Counted from the stretch's first letter, positions 17,764 to 28,143 are shown. The stretch is DNA of 49,165 nt from Salipiger aestuarii (GCF_003259905.1 NZ_QLMG01000032.1:1-49165), one strand, 5' to 3'. Made by a program: numbers and translations. Notes: generated by a model not told the origin, from the letters alone.

Positions 17764-19251
17764 TTACCACCACTTGGTCGGTTTTTCCACGAAACCGGCG
17801 GCCGTTTCCAGCGCGTAGGCGGTGTTGAGCAGATCGCCCTCTTCCCAGGGGCGCCCGATCAGTTGCAGCCCCAGCGGCAGGCCCTGCTTGTCCAAGCCCG
17901 CAGGCACGCTGATGCCCGGCAGACCGGCCAGATTCACCGTCACCGTGAACACGTCGTTGAGGTACATCTGCACCGGATCGGCGTCCTGCAATTCGCCAAG
18001 GCCAAAGGCAGCGGATGGCGTCGCCGGGGTCAGGATCGCATCGACCCCGGTGGCAAACGCCTGTTCGAAGTCGCGCTTGATCAGGGTGCGGACCTTGCGC
18101 GCACGGTTGTAATAGGCGTCGTAGAACCCGGCGGACAGCACATAGGTGCCGACCATGACGCGGCGCTGCACCTCGGGGCCGAAGCCCTCGGCGCGGGTCT
18201 TTTCGTACATGTCGTTGATGCCCTCGCCGCTGGCGAGCGTGGCGCGGTGTCCATAGCGCACCCCGTCATAGCGCGCGAGGTTCGAAGACGCCTCGGCGGG
18301 CGCGATCACATAATAGGTGGGCAGCGCGTATTTCGTATGCGGCAGCGAGATGTCGACGATCCTGGCCCCCGCGTCGCGCAGCATGTCGCGGCCTTGGTCC
18401 CACAGCGCGTCGATTTCCGCGGGCATGCCATCCATGCGGTATTCGCGCGGAATGCCGATGGCCTTGCCGCGGATGTCGCCGGTCAGCATGGATTCGAAAT
18501 CCGGCACGGGCAGGTCGACCGAAGTGCTGTCGCGCGGGTCGTGCCCGCACATGGCGCCCAGCACGATGGCGGCGTCGCGCACGTCCTTGGTCATCGGGCC
18601 GGCCTGATCCAGCGAGCTGGCAAAGGCGATGATGCCCCAGCGCGAGCAGCGCCCGTAGGTCGGCTTGATCCCGGTGATGCCGGTAAAGGCGGCCGGTTGG
18701 CGGATCGATCCGCCGGTGTCGGTGCCGGTCGCCGCCAGGCACAGGTCCGCCGCCACGGCCGAGGCCGAGCCGCCGGACGAGCCGCCCGGCGTCAGCGCCG
18801 CGTCGTCATTGCCGCGCCGCCACGGGTTCACCGCGTTGCCGTATACACTGGTTTCGTTGGACGAGCCCATGGCGAATTCGTCCATGTTCAGCTTGCCCAG
18901 CATCACCGCGCCCGCGTCGAACAGCTGGCTGGTGACGGTGGATTCATATTCCGGCTTGAACCCTTTCAGAATACCGCTGGCGGCCTGGCTCGGCACGCCC
19001 TTGGTGCAGAAAAGATCCTTGATCCCCATGGGGATGCCACACATCGACGGCGCGTCGCCCTCCTGAATGCGCGCATCCGCCGCGCGGGCCTGTTCCAGCG
19101 CGATCTCGGGGGTCTTGTGCACGAAAGCGCCAAGCGCATCGGCGCCCTCGATGGCTGTCAGGCATGCCTCGGTCAGCGCAACGCTGGTGACTTCGCCGGC
19201 GCGCAGGGCATCGCGCGCCTGGGCCACCTTCATCCTGGTCAGATCGGTCAT
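17764..19251 (-). CDS. gatA: Asp-tRNA(Asn)/Glu-tRNA(Gln) amidotransferase subunit A
   Basis: This 495-residue amidase-signature subunit releases ammonia from glutamine for transamidation of mischarged Glu-tRNA(Gln) (and Asp-tRNA(Asn)). The Ser-cisSer-Lys triad is intact: K78 in GIKDLF, S158 in GGSSGGS, and S182 in [10 protein letters not shown]. It overlaps gatC by 4 nt and so forms a gatCA operon; gatB is not in the window, a common split in alphaproteobacteria. Confidence 0.97.
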   Translation of the reverse strand: MTDLTRMKVAQARDALRAGEVTSVALTEACLTAIEGADALGAFVHKTPEIALEQARAADARIQEGDAPSMCGIPMGIKDLFCTKGVPSQAASGILKGFKPEYESTVTSQLFDAGAVMLGKLNMDEFAMGSSNETSVYGNAVNPWRRGNDDAALTPGGSSGGSASAVAADLCLAATGTDTGGSIRQPAAFTGITGIKPTYGRCSRWGIIAFASSLDQAGPMTKDVRDAAIVLGAMCGHDPRDSTSVDLPVPDFESMLTGDIRGKAIGIPREYRMDGMPAEIDALWDQGRDMLRDAGARIVDISLPHTKYALPTYYVIAPAEASSNLARYDGVRYGHRATLASGEGINDMYEKTRAEGFGPEVQRRVMVGTYVLSAGFYDAYYNRARKVRTLIKRDFEQAFATGVDAILTPATPSAAFGLGELQDADPVQMYLNDVFTVTVNLAGLPGISVPAGLDKQGLPLGLQLIGRPWEEGDLLNTAYALETAAGFVEKPTKWW

Positions 19252-19535
19252 TCCACCACCTTCGGCACGGCAAAGAACCCCTCGCGGGCATCGGGGGCAT
19301 TGGCCAGCACCTTGTCCTGCATCCCGCCATCGGTGACGCCATCGACCCGGCGCTTGAGCCGCATCGGCGTGACCGACACCATCGGCTCGACGCCGTCGAT
19401 ATCGACCTCGTTCAGCTGTTCGATGAAATCCAGGATGTTGGAAAATTCCTGGGCCAGTTCTGGCAGGTGATCGGGTTCGACGCGGATGCGTGCGAGCTTG
19501 GCCACCTTGGCGGCGGTGCCGGTGTCGATCGACAT
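19248..19535 (-). CDS. gatC: Asp-tRNA(Asn)/Glu-tRNA(Gln) amidotransferase subunit C
   Basis: This 95-residue GatC stabilises the GatA-GatB complex. Family features are the N-terminal AKLARIRV, the [12 protein letters not shown] segment, and the C-terminal [13 protein letters not shown] start at ATG 19535 (MSIDTGTA), preceded by AAGGGAA; a longer open frame upstream lacks similarity to the family. It overlaps gatA by 4 nt (ATGA). Confidence 0.95.
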   Translation of the reverse strand: MSIDTGTAAKVAKLARIRVEPDHLPELAQEFSNILDFIEQLNEVDIDGVEPMVSVTPMRLKRRVDGVTDGGMQDKVLANAPDAREGFFAVPKVVE

Positions 19536-19617
19536 GGGCGGTTCCCTTGTCCATGAGGTTTTGCCCGCTTTACCGTCGGACGCGCCGGGCCGCAAGCTTC
19601 GGGCGCAACGGCCGGAG

Positions 19618-21009
19618 TCATTCCAGCTCGTAGGGGATCACGCCGCGCCGTTCGGGATGGATCGACAGGCGGCGTTCCAGCGGTGGAACCGACCGCTGGT
19701 GGCAGTTGGTGCGTTCACAGATCCGGCAGGAAATGCCGATGGGTTCGAACGCGCCGTCCCGGTTCAGGTCCAGCCCGTCGGCATAGACAAGGGCGCCCGC
19801 GTGTTTCACCTCGCACCCCAGCGCCATGGCATAGCGGCGCACGGGGGCGTTGAAATGCCCGCCCCGCTTGGTGACGTCGCGCGCCAGCAGCACATAGCGC
19901 GCCCCGTCCGGCGTTTCGGCCAGCTGGCGCAGGAACAGCCCCTGCGTTTCGAACGCGCGGTGCACGTTCCACAGCGGGCAGGCGCCGCCAAAACGGGCGA
20001 ATTGCAGCCGTGTGGCGGAATGGCGTTTGGTGATGGTGCCCGCCTGATCGACGCGCGCGAAAAAGAACGGGATGCCCTTGGCACCGGGGCGTTGCAGCGT
20101 CGACAGCCGGTGCGCCACCTGTTCGATGCTGGCCCCAAAACGCGAGGCGAGCAATTCCAGATCGTGACGCGTTTCCTGTGCCGCGGCCAGAAACCGGCGA
20201 TAGGGCATCAGCGCGGCCCCGGCGAAGTAATTCGCCAGTCCCAGCTTGGCGATGGCGCGGGCCGCGTCGGTGTGAAAGCGCGCCAGATCCAGCGTTGCCT
20301 CCAGCAGATCGTTCTGGCGCAGCAGGGCGACCTGAACCAGCAGCTGGAAGCCCTGGGTCTGGGGGGGCGCCAGCCCCGAGATTGTCAGCCGGCGCGCATC
20401 CTTGTCATAGCTGCGCAGCGCGGTGGTCTGGCCGATCTCGACCGAGATGCCCTGGTTTTGCAGATGCGACGTCACCGCCGCGCGGGTTTCTCCCGTCAGC
20501 TTGCCCGCGAAATGCTCGGCGGCGTGGTCCACCGCGTCCAGATAGTTGTCGCAGTAGTGAAAGAAGTCGCGCACCTCTTCCCAGGGCGAAGGTTGCAGCT
20601 GCGAGCCCTCGCGCCCCAGCGCCTCGTCCAGGCTGGCGAGACGTTCGTGGGTTTGCCGGTAGGCGCGGTGCAGTTCCAGAAAGGCCCGCGCCAGGGCGGG
20701 GGCGTTGGACGCGGTCAGCCGCAGATCCGCAAGCGGCGGGCTTTCGGCAAACACCGGATCGGCCAGCGCCTCGCGCATGTCCGACACCAAGCGTTCGCTG
20801 TCGCCCTGTCCCAGCTCGGTTACGTCAAAGCCGAATTCCTGCGCCAGCGCCAGCACCACCGTGGTGGACACCGGGCGGTTGTTGTTTTCCATCTGGTTGA
20901 GGTAGGGCAGCGAAATGCCCAGCTTTGCCGCGAAATCCTTTTGCGTCAGCGCAAGACGGCCGCGCAGGTCCCGCAGTTTCGCACCGGCATAAAGTTTGCG
21001 TATCGCCAT
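19618..21009 (-). CDS. pccR: ScfR-family transcriptional regulator, probable PccR
   Basis: This 463-residue regulator has an N-terminal XRE-type helix-turn-helix (about residues 5-62, TQKDFAAKLGISLPYLNQMEN). A middle ImmA/IrrE-like region follows, then a DUF2083-type C-terminal domain with a Cys-containing G-I-S-C-R-I-C-E-R-T-N-C segment near residue 427. This architecture defines the short-chain fatty acyl-CoA regulators (ScfR). Placement two genes from pccB, with TTTGC repeats upstream of both, fits PccR, shown in Rhodobacter sphaeroides to be needed for propionyl-CoA assimilation. The start at 21009 follows AAGGGGA. PccR identity is inferred from context; effector sensing is not visible. 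Confidence 0.85.
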   Translation of the reverse strand: MAIRKLYAGAKLRDLRGRLALTQKDFAAKLGISLPYLNQMENNNRPVSTTVVLALAQEFGFDVTELGQGDSERLVSDMREALADPVFAESPPLADLRLTASNAPALARAFLELHRAYRQTHERLASLDEALGREGSQLQPSPWEEVRDFFHYCDNYLDAVDHAAEHFAGKLTGETRAAVTSHLQNQGISVEIGQTTALRSYDKDARRLTISGLAPPQTQGFQLLVQVALLRQNDLLEATLDLARFHTDAARAIAKLGLANYFAGAALMPYRRFLAAAQETRHDLELLASRFGASIEQVAHRLSTLQRPGAKGIPFFFARVDQAGTITKRHSATRLQFARFGGACPLWNVHRAFETQGLFLRQLAETPDGARYVLLARDVTKRGGHFNAPVRRYAMALGCEVKHAGALVYADGLDLNRDGAFEPIGISCRICERTNCHQRSVPPLERRLSIHPERRGVIPYELE

Positions 21010-21024
21010 GGTGTCCCCTTCCTG

Positions 21025-21062
21025 TTTGCAGGTTTGCGACAGGTGGGGGAGTGTTTTGCAAA
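21025..21062. promoter_or_regulatory. Candidate PccR operator upstream of pccR
   Basis: TTTGC at 21025-21029 and 21033-21037 form a direct repeat with an 8-bp period, and a palindromic TTTGCAAA lies at 21055-21062. The cluster sits within 55 bp upstream of the pccR start, suggesting autoregulation. Confidence 0.5.
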
Positions 21063-21085
21063 TCCATGCGCGCAGGTCCAGTGTG

Positions 21086-22303
21086 TCAGTAGCCGCGCAG
21101 CTTGCGTTCGCGGTGAAACACAAGCGCGATCGACATGATCGACGCCACTCCGGTTGCCAACATCAGCCACAGCAGCGGCCAGGCGCCGGTGCCCGGTTGC
21201 AGCAGGCCACCCGCCAGCGCCGACAGTCCCGCGCCGCCGCCGATCATGATGGCGCCCGACAGTCCCGACGCGGTACCCGCCAGATGCGGACGCACCGACA
21301 GCGCGCCGGCCGTGGCGTTGGGAATGGTCATGCCGTTGCCAAGGCCCATGAACGTCATGCAGCCAAAGAACGTCCATTCCGATTGCAGCCCCGACAGGAA
21401 CAGGATCAGTGCCAGCGCCAGCCCTGCGGTGTTGGTAAGGCAGCCCCAGAGAATCATCAGGTTCACCCCGATGCGTGCCGAGAACTTGCCCGACAGCCCG
21501 TTGCCGATGAAATATCCGATGGCCGGCAGACCGAAGAAAAAGCCAAGAACGGTGGGGGTCAGCCCGAACACCGCGGTCCCGACAAAGGGCGCGCCGCCCA
21601 GGTAGGCAAAAAATCCACCCGACGCCAGGGCGCAGGTCAGCGCATAGCCCCAGAACCGCGGACTGGCGAGCAATTCGGGGTATTTCCGGAACTGCTGGCC
21701 CAGCGACAGCCCGCGCGGCGCCGAGGTTTCGCCCAGATCGCACCAGGTGAGCCAGAAAATCGCACCGCCAAGGATCAGCAACAGCCAGAAGGTGGACTGC
21801 CAGCCGAATGCCTCGTCCAGCATGCCGCCGATCACCGGCCCGATCATCGGCACCACGGCGACCCCCATGGTGACGTAGCCGATCATGGAGGCCGCCTGAT
21901 CCTGTGGCACGACGTCGCGCACCGCCGCGCGACTCAACACCATGGCCGTAACAACCACCGCCTGGCACATGCGAAAGGTCAGGAACAGCGTCACGTTGGG
22001 CGCAAAGATACAGCCCACCGTGGCCACGCAGAACAGCCCCACGCCCCACAGAATCACCGGCCGTCGCCCGAACTTGTCCGACACCGGCCCGATCAGCACC
22101 TGCAACACGGCGTTCACCGCCAGATAGATTGCAACCGAAAGCTGCATCAGCCGGTATTGCGTGTCGAAATGCGCCACCATCTTGGGCAGAGACGGCAGAA
22201 ACACGTTCATCGCCAGCGCGGACAGGCCCGCCAGTAGGATGAGTGTGGCAATATGCGGCGGGGTGGTTCGGTCCAGGAAACGGACGGTGGGCACGTTTTG
22301 CAT
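21086..22303 (-). CDS. MFS drug/organic-acid exporter, Bcr/CflA type
   Basis: This 405-residue permease has twelve predicted helices. Family features are the NVFLPSLPKM end of helix 1, the G-P-V-S-D-K-F-G-R-R-P loop after helix 2 (MFS motif A), and R-A-A-V-R-D-V at the end of helix 4, typical of Bcr/CflA drug:H+ antiporters. Start ATG 22303 (MQNVPTVRFL) was preferred; an in-frame ATG at 22384 would place the start inside the TTTGC operator array. It diverges from pccB over 174 bp, so the same operators could affect both genes. Substrate unknown. Confidence 0.88.
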   Translation of the reverse strand: MQNVPTVRFLDRTTPPHIATLILLAGLSALAMNVFLPSLPKMVAHFDTQYRLMQLSVAIYLAVNAVLQVLIGPVSDKFGRRPVILWGVGLFCVATVGCIFAPNVTLFLTFRMCQAVVVTAMVLSRAAVRDVVPQDQAASMIGYVTMGVAVVPMIGPVIGGMLDEAFGWQSTFWLLLILGGAIFWLTWCDLGETSAPRGLSLGQQFRKYPELLASPRFWGYALTCALASGGFFAYLGGAPFVGTAVFGLTPTVLGFFFGLPAIGYFIGNGLSGKFSARIGVNLMILWGCLTNTAGLALALILFLSGLQSEWTFFGCMTFMGLGNGMTIPNATAGALSVRPHLAGTASGLSGAIMIGGGAGLSALAGGLLQPGTGAWPLLWLMLATGVASIMSIALVFHRERKLRGY

Positions 22304-22362
22304 GGGCCAGTGACTAGGGTCGAAACCCGGTGCTGTCCATTCGTAAAGCGGGTTCGCCGCAA

Positions 22363-22416
22363 TTTGGCAGTTTGCGATTAGCAAGACTTGGTGTTTTCAA
22401 GCTTTGCAAATTTGCC
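22363..22416. promoter_or_regulatory. Candidate PccR operator array upstream of pccB
   Basis: TTTGG at 22363 and TTTGC at 22371 form one pair, and TTTCA at 22395, TTTGCAAA at 22403-22410 and TTTGCC at 22411-22416 a second group. All start positions fall on an 8-bp grid. The array ends about 60 bp upstream of the pccB ATG and lies in the spacer shared with the divergent MFS gene. Confidence 0.55.
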
Positions 22417-22477
22417 GAAATTGACTTGAGCAATTATCGGGCGGGAGTATGGTCTGCCCAAACCGAAGGGGACGGCC

Positions 22478-24010
<1,533 letters not shown>

Positions 24011-24033
24011 GACGGGTCGCGAAGGGGGGAGAG

Positions 24034-24369
24034 ATGCGCCGCAACGGCTGGCATCTTGCCGATGAGGGCGGGGCGGTGACGCTTGCCCGGCGCTGGCCGG
24101 CGCGCTTTGACCTTGCGGTTGAAACGCGTCTGCCGCCGGTGTCGGGCCGGGTGCGGCTGGCGCATCATGTGCGGCAGGATCTGTGGCGCGCGCTGCGGGG
24201 ATTGCGCGGGTTCACCCCATGCATCCGTATCGAGGAGGACGCGGGCGCGACCCGGCTGGTCGCCGGCGGTCAGCTCGATGCGGGCGGGGCGCGCGGTGCC
24301 GCGCTCGCCCGCATCGCGGCGCTGCTGGACGACCCAGAAACACGCGCGCGCTGGACAAGGTGGTCCTGA
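24034..24369 (+). CDS. Uncharacterised 111-residue protein in the pcc operon
   Basis: This small, Arg/Ala-rich cytoplasmic protein has no signal peptide, membrane helix or recognised motif. The start follows GGGGGGAGAG, a strong ribosome site 23 bp after pccB. It ends directly at the start of the next gene (TGA then ATG), so the two are probably cotranslated. Codon choice (GC-rich third positions) matches its neighbours. The position suggests a role around propionyl-CoA carboxylation, but nothing in the sequence shows one. Confidence 0.75.
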   Translation: MRRNGWHLADEGGAVTLARRWPARFDLAVETRLPPVSGRVRLAHHVRQDLWRALRGLRGFTPCIRIEEDAGATRLVAGGQLDAGGARGAALARIAALLDDPETRARWTRWS

Positions 24370-24756
24370 ATGACGGCTCTGTGGCTTCTCCTGCTGGGCG
24401 CGACCGCGCTTCTGCCACAGGGCGCGCCTGTCGCCGTGCCTTCGGGGATGGCGGTCAGCTTTCACGAGATGCTCTGGGACGATTCGGGGCAGGGGCCGGT
24501 CTATCGGCTGCGCTTTGTCGCGCCCGCGATCGGGGATGGCGGCGCGCTGGATTATGACGCGCTCAGCGCGGACATGGACGCGCTGTGCAACGGTGTCGCG
24601 GTTCCCGCCACCGACGGGGTCGCGCCGACTCCGGCGCGGATCGTGATCTCGCTCATGGCGGCGCCGACGGTCTTCGGGCAACCCTCTCCTGACACGCGCC
24701 AGATTTTCGAAGCCTACACTCTGCGCGACGGGGTCTGTATCTGGGAGGCTTTTTGA
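24370..24756 (+). CDS. Exported protein, DUF6497-like
   Basis: This 128-residue protein starts with a short hydrophobic signal (MTALWLLLLGATALLP) and probable Sec cleavage near residue 18. The mature part has two Cys (LCNGVAV and GVCIWEAF) that could form a disulfide. The end, Y-T-L-R-D-G-V-C-I-W-E-A-F, is distinctive. I recall similar proteins in Rhodobacterales beside pccB under the label DUF6497, but the assignment is from memory. Start abuts the previous stop codon. Confidence 0.75.
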   Translation: MTALWLLLLGATALLPQGAPVAVPSGMAVSFHEMLWDDSGQGPVYRLRFVAPAIGDGGALDYDALSADMDALCNGVAVPATDGVAPTPARIVISLMAAPTVFGQPSPDTRQIFEAYTLRDGVCIWEAF

Positions 24757-24970
24757 TGAAATCGCAATATCTTGCGGCGAAAAGCTCAGGCACCGGGGGG
24801 ACTGCGTCTTTCCAGCCACAAAATGCCAATCTCGCTGCGATTCAATGTTGCCCCCCAAAATATTGGGCTATGTTGAGATCGGATTGCGCCCAAGCAATCT
24901 TTACCTCGGAACGAGGACGGGTCAGGCCATTTGGTCTTGCCGGTTCCGTTGAACATGACAGGAGACAAAG

Positions 24971-25108
24971 ATGTCCAAGAGCATCAAAGTTCTGGCAATG
25001 CTCGGCCTTTTCGGCCTCGCAGCCTGCGGCCAGCAGGAAGAAGAGTACGTCGTCGTTGATCCGGAGCCGATCAGCGTCGAGCCGGTTTACACCGGCAAGT
25101 ACAAGTGA
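24971..25108 (+). CDS. 45-residue lipoprotein
   Basis: This tiny lipoprotein has a signal MSKSIKVLAMLGLFGLAAC with lipobox L-A-A-C (Cys 19) and leaves a mature part of only about 27 residues. The mature part is acidic and Val/Pro-rich (EEEYVVVDPEPISVEP) and ends in a basic TGKYK. The start follows AGGAGA. A 10-bp hairpin lies just downstream. It is one of two tiny lipoproteins in the pccB-pccA interval; function unknown. The 24757-24970 leader holds no other recognised feature. Confidence 0.83.
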   Translation: MSKSIKVLAMLGLFGLAACGQQEEEYVVVDPEPISVEPVYTGKYK

Positions 25109-25114
25109 TCTGAC

Positions 25115-25138
25115 GGGACGGGCCTCCGGGCCCGTCCC
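25115..25138 (+). terminator. 10-bp perfect hairpin after the 45-residue lipoprotein
   Basis: GGGACGGGCC pairs with GGCCCGTCCC around a TCCG loop. No T-run follows, so it may be a pause, mRNA-stabilising element or weak terminator. Confidence 0.5.
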
Positions 25139-25204
25139 CCACCACCCGGGGCACCGCCTCGGGCGCATCGCCCCCGCGGCGCCCCCAACACAGGAGGGCG
25201 CGCG

Positions 25205-25567
25205 ATGCTGAAACACCGCGGCTTTCCCGGGCGACTGCCCGGATCCGACTATCAGTTCATCATACGCCGCGCGAACCCCAAGGGGGTCACACCCCTGACC
25301 AAGCGCGAGCGTTATCGCGACCGCAGGGCACCGGACAAACGCGCCGATCTGGCGTTCATGGCGGCGCTATGGGCGCATTTCGGTGATGAACCCTTTGAAC
25401 GCGGCAATCTGGATGCGGGGCGTCTGTCGTGGCTGTTCGGCCGCGAGGTTTTACCGGCGCAAGACCCGTTCGACCCCGCAAGCTATGACGCGCTGCTGGT
25501 CATCGACGAAGCGGCGGCGCGCCTATCCTTCCCCGAAGCGTTCGAAGATGGCACCGAATGGGCGTGA
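25205..25567 (+). CDS. Uncharacterised 120-residue protein
   Basis: This soluble basic N-terminus, acidic C-terminus protein has no signal peptide or membrane helix. Features seen are K-R-E-R-Y-R-D-R-R-A-P-D-K-R-A-D near residue 33 and a C-terminal V-I-D-E-A-A-A-R-L-S-F-P-E stretch. The start follows GGAGGG at a good distance. It lies between two small lipoprotein genes in the pccB-pccA interval. Not recognised. Confidence 0.72.
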   Translation: MLKHRGFPGRLPGSDYQFIIRRANPKGVTPLTKRERYRDRRAPDKRADLAFMAALWAHFGDEPFERGNLDAGRLSWLFGREVLPAQDPFDPASYDALLVIDEAAARLSFPEAFEDGTEWA

Positions 25568-25726
25568 TCGCGCATCATTTCACGGTTCGGCACGGGGATG
25601 CGGCAGCGCGCCCCCCTGCTGTCCAGCGCGATGCTCTGGGGCCCCGTCCGCGCGGCGACTTTGCCCGCTATGCTGTGGCATTCCGGCAGGGATCCGCCAA
25701 CGAATTACGATTTCATCGAATTTTGT

Positions 25727-25752
25727 GGAACACCCCGACGGAATGTGACGTT
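25727..25752 (+). promoter_or_regulatory. Candidate ECF-type (sigma-EcfG-like) promoter
   Basis: GGAAC at 25727-25731 and CGTT at 25749-25752 are separated by 17 nt, exactly as at 4536-4561. The lipoprotein ATG follows 41 bp after the -10 element. This places the glycine-zipper lipoprotein under a possible stress promoter. Confidence 0.45.
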
Positions 25753-25793
25753 GTGTGCGTGATTACACTCACGGAACACAGGGAGTTTTCCAC

Positions 25794-26003
25794 ATGGGCA
25801 AAAACATCGTTCGCGTCGCCGCCGTGCTCGGCCTTTTCACCGTCGCAGCCTGCGAGTCATCGGACCTGGGCCGCGCGGGCCTGGGCGCCGGTGGCGGTTA
25901 TCTCGCGGACCGCGCCCTTGGGGGTGACGGCATGGTCGGCGCGGCAATCGGCGCGACCGCAGGCACCGTCTGCGACGACATCACACCGCAATACTGCAAC
26001 TGA
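25794..26003 (+). CDS. 69-residue glycine-zipper lipoprotein
   Basis: This small lipoprotein has signal MGKNIVRVAAVLGLFTVAAC (lipobox V-A-A-C, Cys 20), then a glycine-zipper stretch with G-x-G-A-G-G-G and M-V-G-A-A-I-G-A-T-A-G, similar to Rickettsia 17-kDa surface-antigen-like proteins. The end has two Cys (TVCDD and QYCN). I chose ATG 25794 over the in-frame upstream 25755 because it gives the signal peptide; it follows GGGAG. A strong terminator lies at 26050-26084, so the gene is likely transcribed alone from the candidate promoter at 25727. The 25568-25793 spacer otherwise holds nothing I recognise. Confidence 0.83.
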   Translation: MGKNIVRVAAVLGLFTVAACESSDLGRAGLGAGGGYLADRALGGDGMVGAAIGATAGTVCDDITPQYCN

Positions 26004-26017
26004 TCAGCTTCGGATTG

Positions 26018-26034
26018 CCGGGCGCATCGCCCGG
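26018..26034 (+). terminator. Short hairpin before the main terminator
   Basis: CCGGGCG pairs with CGCCCGG around a CAT loop, 15 bp after the lipoprotein stop codon and just upstream of the T-rich terminator. Confidence 0.45.
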
Positions 26035-26049
26035 TCGGACCGACATTGC

Positions 26050-26084
26050 AAGCCATCGGGGCCGTTCGCCCCGGTGGCTTTTTT
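26050..26084 (+). terminator. Rho-independent terminator between the lipoprotein and pccA
   Basis: A 12-bp stem, AAGCCATCGGGG with CCCCGGTGGCTT, closes a 7-nt loop and is followed by T residues up to 26084. It ends about 60 bp before pccA, so pccA probably has its own promoter or relies on read-through. Confidence 0.88.
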
Positions 26085-26142
26085 CGTGCCCCGCGGCCAG
26101 CGCGCCGCGGCGGCCAAGGGATAAAAAAGGGAAGGGACGGAC

Positions 26143-28143
26143 ATGTTCGACAAGATCCTGATTGCCAACCGCGGCGAAATCGCCTGCCGGGTCATCAAAT
26201 CGGCGCAGAAAATGGGTATCAAGACCGTGGCGGTCTATTCCGACGCCGACAAGCACGCGCTGCATGTCGCCATGGCCGACGAGGCGGTCCACATCGGTCC
26301 GCCCCCCGCCAACCAGTCCTATATCGTCATCGACAAGATCCTGGACGCGGTGCGCCAGACCGGGGCGCAGGCGGTGCATCCGGGCTATGGCTTCCTGTCC
26401 GAAAATCCGAAATTCGCCGAGGCGCTCGAAGCGGCCGGCGTGGCCTTCATCGGCCCGCCCAAGGGCGCGATCGAGGCGATGGGCGACAAGATCACATCAA
26501 AGAAGCTGGCCAAGGAAGCCGGGGTCAGCACCGTGCCCGGCTACATGGGTCTTATCGAAGACGCCGACGAGGCGGTGAAGATCTCGAACCAGGTCGGTTA
26601 TCCGGTGATGATCAAGGCATCCGCGGGCGGCGGCGGCAAGGGCATGCGCATCGCCTGGAACGACGACGAGGCGCGCGAGGGCTTTCAAAGTTCGAAGAAC
26701 GAGGCGGCCAGCAGCTTTGGCGACGACCGGATCTTTATCGAGAAATTCGTCACGCAGCCGCGCCATATCGAAATTCAGGTGCTGTGCGACGGCCACGGCA
26801 ACGGTTTGTGGCTGAACGAGCGCGAATGCTCGATCCAGCGCCGCAACCAGAAGGTCGTCGAAGAGGCGCCCAGCCCCTTTCTTGATCCCGAAACCCGCAA
26901 GGCGATGGGCGAACAGGCCGTCGCCCTGGCAAAGGCCGTCGATTACACCAGCGCCGGCACCGTCGAATTTATCGTCGACGGCGACAAGAACTTCTACTTT
27001 CTTGAAATGAACACCCGGCTGCAGGTCGAACATCCGGTGACCGAGCTTATCACTGGCATCGACCTGGTCGAACAGATGATCCGCATCGCCAATGGCGAGG
27101 CGCTGACGATCGCCCAGAGCGACGTCAAGATCAACGGCTGGGCCATCGAAAACCGCCTTTATGCCGAAGACCCCTATCGCGGCTTTCTGCCGTCCATCGG
27201 CCGGCTGACCCGCTATCGCCCGCCCGCCGAAGGCCCGCTTGGCAACGGCACCGTGCGCAACGACACCGGCGTCTATGAAGGCGGCGAGATCAGCATGTAT
27301 TACGACCCCATGATTGCCAAGCTGTGCACCTGGGGGCCGACCCGCGCCGACGCCATCGAAACCATGCGCAACGCTCTGGACAGTTTCGAGGTCGAGGGCA
27401 TCGGGCACAACCTGCCCTTCGTGGCGGCGGTGATGGATCACCCGCGGTTTATCTCGGGCAATATCTCGACCGCGTTCATCGAGGAAGAATATCCGGGCGG
27501 CTTCGAAGGGGTGACGCTGGCCGAGGACAAGCTGCGCGAAATCGCCGCCGCCTGTGCCGCGATGAACCGCGTCGCCGAGATCCGGCGCGCCCGTATTTCC
27601 GGCACGCTCGACAATCACGAGCGCAAGGTCGGCGATGCATGGAACATCGCGCTTCAGGACATGGATTTCGACGTGACCATCGCGGCGGACAAGTCCGGCG
27701 CGACCGTGACCTTCGTGGACGGCCAGACGATCCGCGTCACCGGCAACTGGACCCCCGGTCAGCAACTGGCGCACATGACTGTCAACGACGCGCCGCTGCT
27801 GTTCAAGGTCGGCAAGATCTCGGGGGGCTTCCGCATCCGGTCGCGCGGGGCGGATCTCAAGGTGCATGTGCGCAGTCCGCGCACCGCCGAACTTGCCCGC
27901 CTCATGCCGGAAAAGCAGGCCCCCGACACATCCAAGCTGCTGCTGTGTCCGATGCCGGGGCTGATCGTCAAGATGAACGTCACCGAGGGCGACGAGGTGC
28001 AGGAAGGTCAGGCGCTGTGCACCGTCGAGGCGATGAAGATGGAAAACATCCTGCGCGCCGAACGCAAGGCCACGGTGAAAAAGATCAACGCGGGTCCCGG
28101 CGACAGTCTGGCCGTGGACGATGTCATCATCGAGTTCGAATAG
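26143..28143 (+). CDS. pccA: Propionyl-CoA carboxylase, biotin-containing (alpha) subunit
   Basis: This 666-residue alpha subunit carboxylates biotin with ATP and bicarbonate. The biotin carboxylase domain occupies about residues 1-445, with the ATP-grasp glycine loop S-A-G-G-G-G-K-G-M near residue 164. A BT/linker domain follows, and the C-terminal biotinyl domain has E-A-M-K-M-E-N with the biotinylated lysine K632, 35 residues from the end as expected. The start follows an AAGGGAAGGGA site. The gene follows a strong terminator, so it is not simply cotranscribed with pccB. Confidence 0.97.
   Translation: MFDKILIANRGEIACRVIKSAQKMGIKTVAVYSDADKHALHVAMADEAVHIGPPPANQSYIVIDKILDAVRQTGAQAVHPGYGFLSENPKFAEALEAAGVAFIGPPKGAIEAMGDKITSKKLAKEAGVSTVPGYMGLIEDADEAVKISNQVGYPVMIKASAGGGGKGMRIAWNDDEAREGFQSSKNEAASSFGDDRIFIEKFVTQPRHIEIQVLCDGHGNGLWLNERECSIQRRNQKVVEEAPSPFLDPETRKAMGEQAVALAKAVDYTSAGTVEFIVDGDKNFYFLEMNTRLQVEHPVTELITGIDLVEQMIRIANGEALTIAQSDVKINGWAIENRLYAEDPYRGFLPSIGRLTRYRPPAEGPLGNGTVRNDTGVYEGGEISMYYDPMIAKLCTWGPTRADAIETMRNALDSFEVEGIGHNLPFVAAVMDHPRFISGNISTAFIEEEYPGGFEGVTLAEDKLREIAAACAAMNRVAEIRRARISGTLDNHERKVGDAWNIALQDMDFDVTIAADKSGATVTFVDGQTIRVTGNWTPGQQLAHMTVNDAPLLFKVGKISGGFRIRSRGADLKVHVRSPRTAELARLMPEKQAPDTSKLLLCPMPGLIVKMNVTEGDEVQEGQALCTVEAMKMENILRAERKATVKKINAGPGDSLAVDDVIIEFE

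Noticed and set aside
24753-25211. Frame MMKSQYLAAKSS running through the 45-residue lipoprotein
   Set aside because: Overlaps the lipoprotein gene in another frame, has odd composition, and has no ribosome site suited to it.
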